Assembly: GCF_900604355.1 (NCBI RefSeq)
Contig: NZ_UWOE01000001.1
Location: forward strand, 1,488,001-1,552,000
Direction of reading: 5' to 3'
Source of the DNA: Luxibacter massiliensis
GTDB lineage: Bacteria; Bacillota; Clostridia; Lachnospirales; Lachnospiraceae
Length of the DNA stretch: 64,000 nucleotides
Part shown: positions 56,092-64,000 of the stretch, in pieces
Numbering within the stretch: the first letter of the stretch is position 1
Layout: every line of letters starts with the position of its first letter
Translations under genes and position numbers: made by a program
The notes under the pieces: model-generated
The model's database searches: none
Seen by the model: the letters and a program-made list of their open reading frames with translations, nothing else
What the model was told of the DNA's origin: nothing

Positions 56092-56160
56092 ACAGAGAAT
56101 ATATCTGAGTGGGGCCGTGTTTTAACGGCTTCCTATATGTAAATACAGGAGGAAAATAAG

Positions 56161-57354
56161 ATGAATGTATTAGTAATCAACTGTGGAAGTTCTTCTTTAA
56201 AGTTTCAGTTAATTAATTCTGACTCAGAGGAAGTTCTGGCAAAGGGACTCTGTGAGAGGATCGGAATTGACGGGAGCCTTACCTATCAGCCAGCTGGCGG
56301 CGACAAGGTGAAGACGGCAAAGGATATGCCTACCCACACAGAGGCCATCCAGTATGTGATTGACGCACTGACAGATGCCCAGACTGGTGTTGTAAAGAGT
56401 TTAGATGAGATCGGCGCGGTGGGCCACCGTATGGTACACGGAGGAGAGAAATTTGCATCTTCAGTTGTAATTACAGATGATGTGAAAAAGGCGGTGGAAG
56501 AATGCAATGACCTTGCCCCTCTACATAATCCTGCCAACCTGATCGGCGTGGACGCATGTGAGAAGCTGATGCCAAATACCCCTATGGTAGGTGTATTCGA
56601 TACTGCCTTCCATCAGACGATGCCTGAAAAGGCTTATATGTACGGACTGCCCTATGCTTATTACGAAAAATATAAAGTAAGGCGCTATGGCTTCCACGGC
56701 ACAAGCCACAGCTTTGTATCGAAAAGGGCAGCTGAAATTACAGGGAAGCCATATGACGCAGTCAAGACCATCGTATGCCATCTCGGCAATGGCGCCAGCA
56801 TCTGTGCAGTGATGAACGGGAAATCTGTAGATACATCCATGGGACTGACACCCCTTGAAGGATTAGTGATGGGAACCAGGTCAGGGGATATCGACCCGGC
56901 CATTCTGGAGTTTATCTCAAAGAAGGAAAATCTTGATATTGAAGGCTTGATGAAAGTTCTGAATAAAGAATCAGGAGTGTTTGGACTTTCCAATGGACTT
57001 TCCAGCGATTTCAGAGATTTATGCGCAGCAGCGGAAGAAGGCAATAAGCAGGCACAGGTTGCCCTTGAAGTATTTGCATACAGAGTGGCAAAATATGTAG
57101 GTAGCTATGCGGCAGCCATGAACGGCGTAGATAATATTGTATTTACCGCTGGAATCGGCGAGAACGATAAAGACATCCGCGAAGAAGTTTGCAGTTACCT
57201 GCAGTTCCTTGGAATAGAAATCGACAAGGAAGCTAATTCTAAGAGAGGGGAAGAAGTGGTGATCTCCACCCCTGATTCTAAAGTGACAGTACTCGTGATC
57301 CCGACCAATGAAGAACTTGCAATTGCAAGGGAGACAGTTGCACTTGTAAAATAA
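56161..57354 (+). CDS. ackA: Acetate kinase
   Basis: Makes ATP and acetate from acetyl phosphate. The 397-aa ASKHA kinase has [42 protein letters not shown] (catalytic His-Arg), HLGNGASI and [20 protein letters not shown] precedes the ATG. It ends at a terminator, followed by a dispersed repeat. Confidence 0.98.
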   Translation: MNVLVINCGSSSLKFQLINSDSEEVLAKGLCERIGIDGSLTYQPAGGDKVKTAKDMPTHTEAIQYVIDALTDAQTGVVKSLDEIGAVGHRMVHGGEKFASSVVITDDVKKAVEECNDLAPLHNPANLIGVDACEKLMPNTPMVGVFDTAFHQTMPEKAYMYGLPYAYYEKYKVRRYGFHGTSHSFVSKRAAEITGKPYDAVKTIVCHLGNGASICAVMNGKSVDTSMGLTPLEGLVMGTRSGDIDPAILEFISKKENLDIEGLMKVLNKESGVFGLSNGLSSDFRDLCAAAEEGNKQAQVALEVFAYRVAKYVGSYAAAMNGVDNIVFTAGIGENDKDIREEVCSYLQFLGIEIDKEANSKRGEEVVISTPDSKVTVLVIPTNEELAIARETVALVK

Positions 57355-57368
57355 TTACTGAAAAAAAG

Positions 57369-57400
57369 AAAGCTGGCAGGTTTGGTCTGCCGGCTTTTTC
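57369..57400 (+). terminator. Terminator after ackA
   Basis: AAAGCTGGCAG (57369-57379) pairs with CTGCCGGCTTT (57387-57397) with one G-T pair, ending in TTTTTC. Confidence 0.9.
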
Positions 57401-57423
57401 TGAATATTCTGAAAATGGAGGGC

Positions 57424-57463
57424 AAAGGGGACAGTCCCCTTTGCAAAAGGGACAGTCCCCTTT
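57424..57463. repeat. Tandem copies of the GGGGACAGTCCCC repeat
   Basis: Two near-identical 19-nt units (57424-57442 and 57445-57463) are joined by GC. The first is a perfect inverted repeat around one A; the second differs by a single base. It shares its core with the 40-bp palindrome after trpC, but here the second unit is in direct orientation. It lies between the ackA terminator and the DUF177 promoter. Confidence 0.88.
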
Positions 57464-57504
57464 GTCTTTTTCACATTTTCCTGTCAGATTCTGTATTTTT
57501 CATA

Positions 57505-57532
57505 TTGACAAAGTTATTTTACATGATATAAT
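57505..57532 (+). promoter_or_regulatory. Promoter of DUF177-rpmF
   Basis: TTGACA (57505-57510), a 16-nt spacer and TATAAT (57527-57532), near-consensus, suited to a ribosomal protein operon. Confidence 0.82.
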
Positions 57533-57560
57533 AATTTAGGTATGAATAGGAGTAATGAAG

Positions 57561-58088
57561 ATGTTAATTAACCTATCAGACGTTCTGTCAGAGCAGCATA
57601 GGGCAGTAGAGGAGACAGTTCCCTTTGAATTGGATGTGATTAGACTGAAGATTGGGGGATTTCCAGTGATCAGCAGTGATCCTGTACATGTTGTGGTTAC
57701 ACATATAAAGGATAAGGAACTGCAGATTCAGGCAGAGACCAAAGTAAAGGTTATAATTCCATGTGACCGTTGCCTTGAAGAGGTAGAACATGAGTTTTTG
57801 CTGGATGTGGAGAAATATGTTGATTTGAATGTTTCAGATGCTGATTTGAGAGAAGGGTTAGATGAATCAAATTTCATTGACGGATACCATCTTGACGTGG
57901 ACAAATTGCTCTTTAACGAGATATCTATAGGGTGGCCGACGAAAGTTCTTTGCAGCGAAAGCTGTGAGGGCATTTGCAGCGTTTGTGGTCAGAACCTAAA
58001 CAGGGGAACTTGTGACTGCGAAGACACAGGGGTTGACCCAAGAATGTCAGTTGTCCGTGATTTGTTTAAGAATTTTAAGGAGGTGTAA
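57561..58088 (+). CDS. YceD/DUF177 protein
   Basis: A 175-aa protein of the DUF177 family, found beside rpmF in most bacteria and linked to ribosome or 23S rRNA processing. It has a first Cys pair (CDRC, about 78) and the CSESCEGICSVCG motif (about 131) likely to bind metal. AGGAG at 57548-57552 favours the second ATG (57561, spacing 8) over 57555. rpmF starts 3 nt after its stop. Confidence 0.9.
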   Translation: MLINLSDVLSEQHRAVEETVPFELDVIRLKIGGFPVISSDPVHVVVTHIKDKELQIQAETKVKVIIPCDRCLEEVEHEFLLDVEKYVDLNVSDADLREGLDESNFIDGYHLDVDKLLFNEISIGWPTKVLCSESCEGICSVCGQNLNRGTCDCEDTGVDPRMSVVRDLFKNFKEV

Positions 58089-58091
58089 CCT

Positions 58092-58271
58092 ATGTCTATC
58101 TGTCCAAAGAATAAATCTTCTAAGTCCAGAAGGGATAAGAGAAGGGCAAATTGGAAGATGAGTGCTCCAAATCTTGTGAAATGCAGCAAATGTGGAGAGC
58201 TTATGATGCCGCACAGAGTATGCAAGGCATGTGGATCTTACAACAAAAAAGAAATTATCTCTGTTGACTAA
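58092..58271 (+). CDS. rpmF: 50S ribosomal protein L32
   Basis: A 59-aa bL32 with the conserved ICPKNKSSKSRRDKRRA N-terminus and a zinc-binding CSKCGE plus CKACGS pair, the Cys-containing (zinc) form. AAGGAGGTG precedes the ATG, within the end of DUF177. The usual next gene in this neighbourhood, plsX, is absent; a terminator and a sugar operon follow instead. Confidence 0.97.
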   Translation: MSICPKNKSSKSRRDKRRANWKMSAPNLVKCSKCGELMMPHRVCKACGSYNKKEIISVD

Positions 58272-58297
58272 TAGGGACGAGCCAGTGAATGGAACAT

Positions 58298-58341
58298 AAA
58301 AACTCTATGTGATTGAGCAATCTTTCGCATAGAGTTTTTTT
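58298..58341 (+). terminator. Terminator after rpmF
   Basis: AAAAACTCTATG (58298-58309) pairs with CATAGAGTTTTT (58328-58339), T tract to 58341, with an 18-nt loop. Confidence 0.85.
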
Positions 58342-58513
58342 GTGGTTCTTTTTATTTGCAGGATTGCCTTGGAGAGAGTGTAATGTGGGCGTTTGATTAG
58401 AAGGCTCCTAGAGCAGAGATGTTTAGTGAAATTGAATGTTTGAAATGTTTTAGTTATATTATATAAAAAAATTGGAGTATGTTTGTTATTATTGTTGAAA
58501 TAGTAAAATCAAC

Positions 58514-58566
58514 TTGCATACTTAAAAAAAGGGTGCTATTATTTAGGTATAAAATGAATCGATTCA
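58514..58566 (+). promoter_or_regulatory. Promoter and LacI-type operator of the sugar operon
   Basis: TTGCAT (58514-58519), a 17-nt spacer and TATTAT (58537-58542). The perfect palindrome TGAATCGATTCA (58555-58566), with the central CG of LacI/CcpA-family operators, lies at the expected start of transcription. No LacI regulator gene is in the window. The remainder of the spacer 58342-58649 is AT-rich without other features. Confidence 0.7.
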
Positions 58567-58649
58567 AAAATAAAAAAATAAGAGAAATCAGCATAATATG
58601 AAAAAATAATGAATTGATTTTTCTGTATTCAGGAGAAGGAGGAAGAAAA

Positions 58650-59624
58650 ATGAAGAAATTTGTGGTGTTTGTTTTGATGGTTTGCATGACCGTGGTACTT
58701 TCAGCCTGTGGTTCTGGCGGCAGCGCAAATGAAGGGGGGAACACAGCGGCAGAGGACAAAGAGAATAAAAAGACCTTAGCCTTAGTTCCTCCGGCTATGA
58801 TATCACCATATTACAAATCTGTTATTTCAGGCGCACAGGAAGCCTGTGATGATCTTGGCTATGAGCTGAAGACTTTGGCTCCAGAGTCTGAATCAGATTA
58901 CGCCTCACAGGTGCAGATAGTGGAGGACATGATTACCCAGCAGGTAGATGGGATTATCCTCTGTGCGATTAACAGTGACGCCATTGTAGCGGCTGTAAAA
59001 AAAGCCAACGAGGCCGAGATCCCGGTGGTCATGTTCAATACCCAGAATGAGCTGGCCGGCGGGGAGGTGGCATGTTACGTGAGATATGACCAGTATGAGG
59101 CAGGAGGGAAGGTATGTGACTTTGTGGCTGAACAATTTGGGGAAGATTTACAGGTTGCAATTGTAGAAGGACTTCCTTCTGACCATACCACGGAAAGAAT
59201 GGGGGGATTTGTAGATAAGGCAGAAGAAAAATATCCTGGAATCCAGGTAGTTGCAAGCCAGGCCGGAGACTGGGAAAGAGAGAAAGGTATGAATGCAGCT
59301 GCTAATATGATCCAGGCAAACCCAGATCTTGACGTAATATTCGCGCTGTGTGATGAGATGGGATTGGGAGCGGTGCAGGCTGTAAAAGAAGCAGGATCAG
59401 ATGCAAAAGTTGTAAGTTTTGACGGCAATCCAAATGCAGTTGCAAGCATCCAGGCAGGCGAGCTGGTTTCCACAGTATCCATCGGAGGGCCTGGAACAGG
59501 CGTGACATGTGTGGAGGCATTGGATAAGATTTTCAATGGGGGGACAGTAGAGAAAATTGAGAATGTAGACACAGAAATTATCTGGGAGGATAATGCGGAT
59601 CAGTTCCCATCAGAAGCGGACTAA
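58650..59624 (+). CDS. Sugar ABC transporter substrate-binding lipoprotein (RbsB-like)
   Basis: A 324-aa type I periplasmic-binding protein. Lipoprotein signal with lipobox LSAC (Cys20), then LALVPPAMISPYYKSVISGAQEA, QQVDGIILCAIN and a VSFDGNPNAVASI segment typical of ribose/xylose/galactose binders (CUT2 class). GGAGG precedes ATG 58650. It leads an operon with an ATPase and permease; substrate probably a pentose, hexose or polyol. Confidence 0.92.
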   Translation: MKKFVVFVLMVCMTVVLSACGSGGSANEGGNTAAEDKENKKTLALVPPAMISPYYKSVISGAQEACDDLGYELKTLAPESESDYASQVQIVEDMITQQVDGIILCAINSDAIVAAVKKANEAEIPVVMFNTQNELAGGEVACYVRYDQYEAGGKVCDFVAEQFGEDLQVAIVEGLPSDHTTERMGGFVDKAEEKYPGIQVVASQAGDWEREKGMNAAANMIQANPDLDVIFALCDEMGLGAVQAVKEAGSDAKVVSFDGNPNAVASIQAGELVSTVSIGGPGTGVTCVEALDKIFNGGTVEKIENVDTEIIWEDNADQFPSEAD

Positions 59625-59711
59625 GGGAAAGTCAGACAAACCTTGAGGGACTGCCCGAAAGGGAAATCATATTTGGAGGCAGTCCCTTCCAAATATGTCA
59701 GGAGGAAGCAA

Positions 59712-61229
59712 ATGGCAGAAGAGTATATTTTACAGATGTCAGGCATAACAAAACGTTTCCCAGGAGTATTGGCACTCGACCATGTCAGCCTCCGTGTAAA
59801 ACAGGGGGAAGTACACGCTCTGCTGGGCGAAAATGGGGCTGGAAAATCAACATTAATGAAAATACTGGCAGGTGCCTACGTGAAAGATGAGGGGGATATA
59901 GAGATCTTTTCAAACAGGACAGAACTGGGGAACCCAAAGGCAGCGGAAAATTTGGGGATCAGTATTATTTACCAGGAACTTAACCTGATACCTACTTTAA
60001 CTGTGGCAGAAAATATTTTTTTAGGACGTTATCATATGGATAACCCTATAAAAATAGACTGGAAAAAGGTCTATAGAGAGGCAGACGCACTTCTAAAAGA
60101 GCTAGGGGTGGACATCAGGAGCACCGATTTTATACGGGATTTGGGGATTGCACAGCAGCAAATGGTGGAGGTGGCTAAGGCTCTTTCTATGCATGCAAAA
60201 ATTATTATTATGGATGAGCCTACAGCGCCCCTCACAGAGCGGGAGACCAGGAAACTTTTTCGGACAGTAGAAAAATTAAAGGCAGGCGGGGTGGCAATTA
60301 TTTATATATCCCACAGGCTGGAGGAAGTCATGGCAATCTGCGACCGGGCCACGGTGATGCGGGATGGCTGCACGATCCAGGAGCTGGATGTTGCACAGAC
60401 AACAATGGATGAAATTATACGCCTTATGGTGGGGAGGGAGCTGAAGGATAAATATCCTAGAATTCAAAAGAAAATCGGAGAAGAATTGTTCAGGGTGGAA
60501 AATTTATGTGCAGGTTCTCGTGTACAGAATATCAGTTTTTCTATCAAAGAGGGAGAGGTATTATGTGTGGGAGGACTGGTAGGAGCAGGCAGGACGGAAA
60601 TGGTACGCGCCATATTTGGCTTAGATGCAAGAACAGACGGCAAGATTTATATTGGACAGAAAGAATGTATCATCAGAAACCCAAAAGAGGCTATCAGGGC
60701 AGGGATTGGCTATGTGACGGAGGACAGAAAAGAAGAGGGCCTGGTACTGAAGCTGGGAGTAGGGGAAAATGTGACGTTGGCAGCGCTGGATAAGTTTAGG
60801 AGAGGGTTACATCTGAACCTGGGGAAAGAAAGAGAGACGGTAAAAAAGTATATCAATAAATTGAACATAAAAACCCCCTCCCTCTGGCAGAGGGCGGAGA
60901 ATCTTTCAGGGGGTAATCAGCAGAAGGTAGTACTGGCCAAATGGCTGCTTTCCGACTGCAAGGTTCTAATACTGGATGAACCTACCAGAGGAATCGACGT
61001 GGGGGCGAAAATAGAAGTATACAACCTGATTAATGCCCTTGCAAAAGAGGGGAAGGCGGTTTTGGTTATTACATCTGAAATACCAGAGCTGCTTGGGATC
61101 TGTGACCGTGTCATGGTGATGGCCAGGGGTCGGTTGAGTGGAACCCTTGGAAGAGAAGAGGCCAGCCAGGAGTCAGTGATGACATTGGCCATTGGAGCGG
61201 AAGAAAGGGGAAAATACCATGAAGATTAA
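59712..61229 (+). CDS. Sugar ABC transporter, double ATPase (RbsA/MglA-like)
   Basis: A 505-aa protein with two ABC domains. The first has Walker A GENGAGKST, Walker B IIMDEPTA and an H-loop SHR; the second has the usual degenerate Walker A (GGLVGAGRTE), signature LSGGNQQK and Walker B ILDEPTRG. This is the standard CUT2 ATPase. GGAGG precedes ATG 59712; the frame back to 59643 is ignored. It overlaps the permease gene by 11 nt. Confidence 0.94.
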   Translation: MAEEYILQMSGITKRFPGVLALDHVSLRVKQGEVHALLGENGAGKSTLMKILAGAYVKDEGDIEIFSNRTELGNPKAAENLGISIIYQELNLIPTLTVAENIFLGRYHMDNPIKIDWKKVYREADALLKELGVDIRSTDFIRDLGIAQQQMVEVAKALSMHAKIIIMDEPTAPLTERETRKLFRTVEKLKAGGVAIIYISHRLEEVMAICDRATVMRDGCTIQELDVAQTTMDEIIRLMVGRELKDKYPRIQKKIGEELFRVENLCAGSRVQNISFSIKEGEVLCVGGLVGAGRTEMVRAIFGLDARTDGKIYIGQKECIIRNPKEAIRAGIGYVTEDRKEEGLVLKLGVGENVTLAALDKFRRGLHLNLGKERETVKKYINKLNIKTPSLWQRAENLSGGNQQKVVLAKWLLSDCKVLILDEPTRGIDVGAKIEVYNLINALAKEGKAVLVITSEIPELLGICDRVMVMARGRLSGTLGREEASQESVMTLAIGAEERGKYHED

Positions 61230-62175
61230 AGCAAAAGAAAGAAAAGGGACAAGTTACATTGGGATACTGGTGGCCCTGATGGCCCTGTGTATTGTATTAA
61301 CATTGTCCAGCAGCAGTTTCCTGACTGCAGCCAATCTGCTGAATGTGTCACAACAGATATCTACAAATTTTCTAATCGCCATAGGCATGACATTTATTAT
61401 CCTGTTAGGGGGAATTGATCTTTCTGTGGGTTCCATTATTGCTGTGACAGGACTGATGATGGGGTTGATGATGAAAAACTGGGAGTTCCCTGTATTTCTA
61501 AGCCTGGTTTTAGGACTTCTATTCGCCTGCCTGATTGGATTCGTGACAGGCCTTCTGATCACTGGATTTGACCTGCCGCCTTTTATTGCCACCTTGGGAA
61601 TGATGTCCATAGCCAGAGGGGCGGCTTATACGGTCACAGAAGGACAGCCTATCTATACATTTCCTAAAGAATTTCTGGCTATTACAGGGAGGTATGGGGG
61701 AGTTCCGATATTCACCATATTTATTATGGTTATTATGTTTGCGGTTGCCGCATATGTCCTGAAATATACAAAGTATGGGCGGTATATATACGCCATCGGG
61801 GGCAATAAAAACTGTGCGGTACTTTCGGGGATCCATGTAAAAAGAGTGGAATGTACTGCCTATGTAATCAGTGCTTTCTGCTGCGGGGTGGCTGCCATTG
61901 TCCTTACCTCCAGGCTGGATTCGGCTGTTCCTACCAATGCCGACGGGGCAGAGTTAGATGCCATTGCAGCAGTTGTCATCGGCGGCACATCCATGAATGG
62001 AGGAGAAGGGACACTGACGGGAACAATCATAGGGACGCTGATTATAGGGATTGTTGCCAATGGGTTAAATCTCTTAAATGTCCCGCAGGGAGCACAGAGG
62101 ATGGTAAAAGGAGGTATTATCGTACTGGCAGTGATAGTAGATGTACTCCGCAGAAAGAAGGGCCAGAGAGTATAG
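61219..62175 (+). CDS. Sugar ABC transporter permease (RbsC-like)
   Basis: A 318-aa CUT2 permease with about eight to ten membrane segments, the GGIDLSVGSI motif (about 64) and GGTSMNGGEGTLTGTIIG (about 256), both typical of RbsC. It is coupled to the ATPase by overlap. AAAGGGG lies before ATG 61219. Confidence 0.94.
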   Translation: MKIKAKERKGTSYIGILVALMALCIVLTLSSSSFLTAANLLNVSQQISTNFLIAIGMTFIILLGGIDLSVGSIIAVTGLMMGLMMKNWEFPVFLSLVLGLLFACLIGFVTGLLITGFDLPPFIATLGMMSIARGAAYTVTEGQPIYTFPKEFLAITGRYGGVPIFTIFIMVIMFAVAAYVLKYTKYGRYIYAIGGNKNCAVLSGIHVKRVECTAYVISAFCCGVAAIVLTSRLDSAVPTNADGAELDAIAAVVIGGTSMNGGEGTLTGTIIGTLIIGIVANGLNLLNVPQGAQRMVKGGIIVLAVIVDVLRRKKGQRV

Positions 62176-62222
62176 ACATTCAGGCATGGTGAAGAAAGTA
62201 AGTAAGACGGAAGGTGAGGCAG

Positions 62223-62597
62223 ATGGGAAAAGGTATGGGGCATAAAAAATGGTGTATCCCAGATTTATATATGAAAGAACCGGGAAATAGGCCTACTCCC
62301 TCCCATGAGAGTATTACTATTTTTAATACTGGGGAGGAAACGGCAGAGGTAGGACTTACGCTGGTCTTTGACAGTAGGGAAAACACCGGCAGAATAGAGG
62401 GGATTCAGGTAAAACCGATGCAGGCGAGACAAATACGTATGGATAATTTGGAGGCGTGGAATATGAAAATACCTGTAGCCACATGCTATTCGGCGATATT
62501 AGAGAGCAGTAAAAATGTGGTGGTAGAGTATGCCAGGTTCAATTGGATTGATGGTGCGGCCCAGTCTTTTGCAGTCATACCATATTTTGAGGACTGA
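62223..62597 (+). CDS. Sensory rhodopsin transducer (ASRT)-family protein
   Basis: A 124-aa soluble protein resembling the Anabaena sensory rhodopsin transducer family (PF07100): W-CIPDLYM, then PSHESITIFNTGEETAEVGLTLVF, PMQARQIRMDNL, IPVATCYSAILESSKNVVVEYARFN, a beta-sandwich pattern that forms tetramers in the known member. No rhodopsin is present, and an anaerobe has no use for one. Homologs in non-photosynthetic bacteria sit near carbohydrate genes, so it may bind a sugar or act in local control. AAGGTGAGG precedes ATG 62223. It lies between the permease and SDR genes. Confidence 0.8.
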   Translation: MGKGMGHKKWCIPDLYMKEPGNRPTPSHESITIFNTGEETAEVGLTLVFDSRENTGRIEGIQVKPMQARQIRMDNLEAWNMKIPVATCYSAILESSKNVVVEYARFNWIDGAAQSFAVIPYFED

Positions 62598-62629
62598 CTG
62601 TTAAAACAGCAGAAAAGGAGAGGATAATT

Positions 62630-63424
62630 ATGGAACAAAGAAAAGTGGCGATCGTGACAGGGGGAACCCGGGGGATGGGACAGGCAATCAGTATTGAGCT
62701 TGCCAGAAGGGGGAACATTGTTTGTGCAATATACCGCTCCCATGAGAAGTGCGCCCAGGAGACACTTGAAAAACTGCAGGGATTCGTCCCGGAGAGCCAG
62801 ATTTATAAAGCAGATGTCTCAGAGGAGGAGGAAGTAAGGCAGGCTGTGGCCAAGATAGGCGGACATTTTGGGAGGATTGATATCCTCGTTAATAACGCCG
62901 GTATATTTGACTTCAAGTTTATCGATGAAATGGACGCGGCATATTTGGACAAAGTCATTGGCACGAATTTTAAAAGCCAATTTTATATGCTGAAATATAC
63001 TGCCGAGTATATGAAAAAAAGCCACTATGGAAGAATAGCCAATGCCTCCTCCATCTCAGGGCATTTTGCAGACTGTGGACTTGTGGCATACGCTGCCAGT
63101 AAGGCAGGTGTGGATATGCTGACTAAAATCAGTGCGGCGGAGCTGGGCCCCTATAATATTACTGTAAATGCTTATGCCCCGGGAATTATCCATACGGATA
63201 TGACAGATACAATGATTCAGGCGCGGGGGGCAGAGCAGGTCAGGGCTCTGTGCCTGAACCGTTTTGGGACGGGGGAGGACGTGGCAGCGCTTGTAGGCTT
63301 TCTGACTTCTGCAGAGGGTGGGTATGTGACAGGGGAAATTATCGGCATTGATGGAGGCATGTTCAAAGTCCAGAATACATACCTTGCATATGAACATGCA
63401 AAGAATAAGGGAGGACTGCAATGA
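62630..63424 (+). CDS. Short-chain dehydrogenase/reductase
   Basis: A 264-aa classical SDR. Cofactor motif TGGTRGMG (about 10-17), NNAG (about 88), catalytic Ser in SSISG and Tyr-x3-Lys in YAASK (about 154-158), then the PGIIHTDM substrate loop. It probably oxidises or reduces the imported sugar or polyol. GAAAAGGAGAGG precedes the ATG. Its stop overlaps the next dehydrogenase. Confidence 0.93.
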   Translation: MEQRKVAIVTGGTRGMGQAISIELARRGNIVCAIYRSHEKCAQETLEKLQGFVPESQIYKADVSEEEEVRQAVAKIGGHFGRIDILVNNAGIFDFKFIDEMDAAYLDKVIGTNFKSQFYMLKYTAEYMKKSHYGRIANASSISGHFADCGLVAYAASKAGVDMLTKISAAELGPYNITVNAYAPGIIHTDMTDTMIQARGAEQVRALCLNRFGTGEDVAALVGFLTSAEGGYVTGEIIGIDGGMFKVQNTYLAYEHAKNKGGLQ

Positions 63425-64000
63425 TGGATAAAAAAATGAAGGCCCTGGTATCCTATGCGCCCTATGACAACAGGCTTGAGGAGGTAGACATCCCATCAAT
63501 TGGGCCGGATGAACTGCTAGTCAAGGTGGAGGGGTGCGGCATCTGTGCCGGAGATGTGAAATCCTACCATGGAGGCATCCGTATATGGGGGACTCATATT
63601 GAAAACCGCTATATTGAACCTCCTGTCATTGGGGGACATGAATTTTGCGGGGAAGTTGTTAAGGCAGGGGAAGAGATGGCAGCATTTACAGCGGGGGACA
63701 GGGTTGTGGCAGAGCAGATTGTCCCCTGCGGTGAATGCGGGTTCTGCCGGCAGGGGAAATACTGGATGTGCGCCCAGTCGGCTGTGTATGGGTTTAAGCA
63801 GCATATACAAGGTGGGTTTGCGGAGTATATCAAGCTCCACAAAAATAGTATTATACATAAGGTTCCCCCTACTTTTACTACAGAGGAGGCCGTGCTTATT
63901 GAACCTATTGCCTGTGGAATGCATGCAGTAGAACAGGCAGGGATCAGGCATGAAGATGTGGTCGTTATTGCAGGCCTGGGCGCCATCGGAACTTCCATGG
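63421..64000 (+). CDS. Zinc-dependent alcohol/polyol dehydrogenase, N-terminal part
   Basis: An MDR-family dehydrogenase cut by the window end after about 193 codons. Catalytic zinc ligands are Cys39 in EGCGICAGD and the GGHEF pair; the structural zinc site is CGECGFC...C; the GLGAIG nucleotide motif begins at the edge. It is most like sorbitol/threonine/xylitol-type dehydrogenases. GGGAGG before ATG 63421, which overlaps the SDR stop, sets the start. With the SDR it suggests polyol or sugar oxidation after ABC uptake. Confidence 0.9.
   Translation, partial: MMDKKMKALVSYAPYDNRLEEVDIPSIGPDELLVKVEGCGICAGDVKSYHGGIRIWGTHIENRYIEPPVIGGHEFCGEVVKAGEEMAAFTAGDRVVAEQIVPCGECGFCRQGKYWMCAQSAVYGFKQHIQGGFAEYIKLHKNSIIHKVPPTFTTEEAVLIEPIACGMHAVEQAGIRHEDVVVIAGLGAIGTSM

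Noticed and set aside
1..64000. CRISPR arrays, insertion sequences, prophage or integrase genes
   Set aside because: No spaced direct-repeat array, transposase, recombinase or phage structural gene was seen; the only repeats are the short palindromes and operator motifs listed.

Overview
The window looks like chromosome of an anaerobic gut-type Firmicute, most likely a Lachnospiraceae member. Reasons: a contiguous gap-pgk-tpi-gpmI glycolytic block, ATP-dependent PEP carboxykinase, a Pta-AckA acetate pathway next to DUF177-rpmF, a very large tandem-activase protein of the 2-hydroxyacyl-CoA dehydratase activator family, a T-box-controlled trp operon, AGGAGG-type ribosome binding sites and moderate GC with AT-rich spacers. 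The genus cannot be fixed from the sequence alone.

Layout: 1-7.9 kb holds a histidinol-phosphatase tail, glycolysis (gap, pgk, tpiA, gpmI), a small ribbon-helix-helix protein with an alpha/beta hydrolase, greA and a HAD phosphatase. 8.4-15.8 kb is a clearly AT-rich cassette: a divergent TetR regulator, a two-gene ABC exporter-type pair and a three-gene ECF transporter. It ends abruptly against GC-richer remnants, namely the tail of another ABC exporter and a DtxR-family regulator that has lost its middle (15.8-16.3 kb). 16.5-26 kb carries the 1441-aa activase (minus strand), a pseudo-rhomboid with a zinc ribbon, pyruvate kinase, a YczE-type membrane protein and a fold-III decarboxylase. 26.1-28.8 kb holds tRNA-Leu(CAA), a GNAT acetyltransferase and pckA behind a long, strongly foldable leader. 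29-36 kb is the complete trp operon (E-G-D-C-F-B-A) under a tryptophan T-box. 36-44 kb is housekeeping (HAD, polA, coaE, MBL hydrolase, a frameshifted ACT gene, its PFL/UPF0210 partner, DegV).

44-52 kb is a catabolic locus: a FadR-type regulator, two DapA/NanA-family lyases, two sugar-type ABC permeases, an FAD oxidoreductase and a lipoprotein binding protein. One short motif, TCATACAA, recurs at all three of its promoters. 52-58.3 kb is conserved housekeeping (tmcAL, mgtE, pta, ackA, DUF177, rpmF). 58.5-64 kb is a ribose-type ABC system with a LacI-type operator, a homolog of the Anabaena sensory rhodopsin transducer, an SDR dehydrogenase and a zinc alcohol/polyol dehydrogenase cut by the window end.

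Most genes are core metabolism. The parts that deserve attention are the pckA leader RNA, the ECF/ABC cassette with its recombination scar, the TCATACAA regulon, the rhodopsin-transducer homolog in a sugar operon, the 40-bp perfect palindrome after trpC, and the A-run frameshift in the ACT gene.
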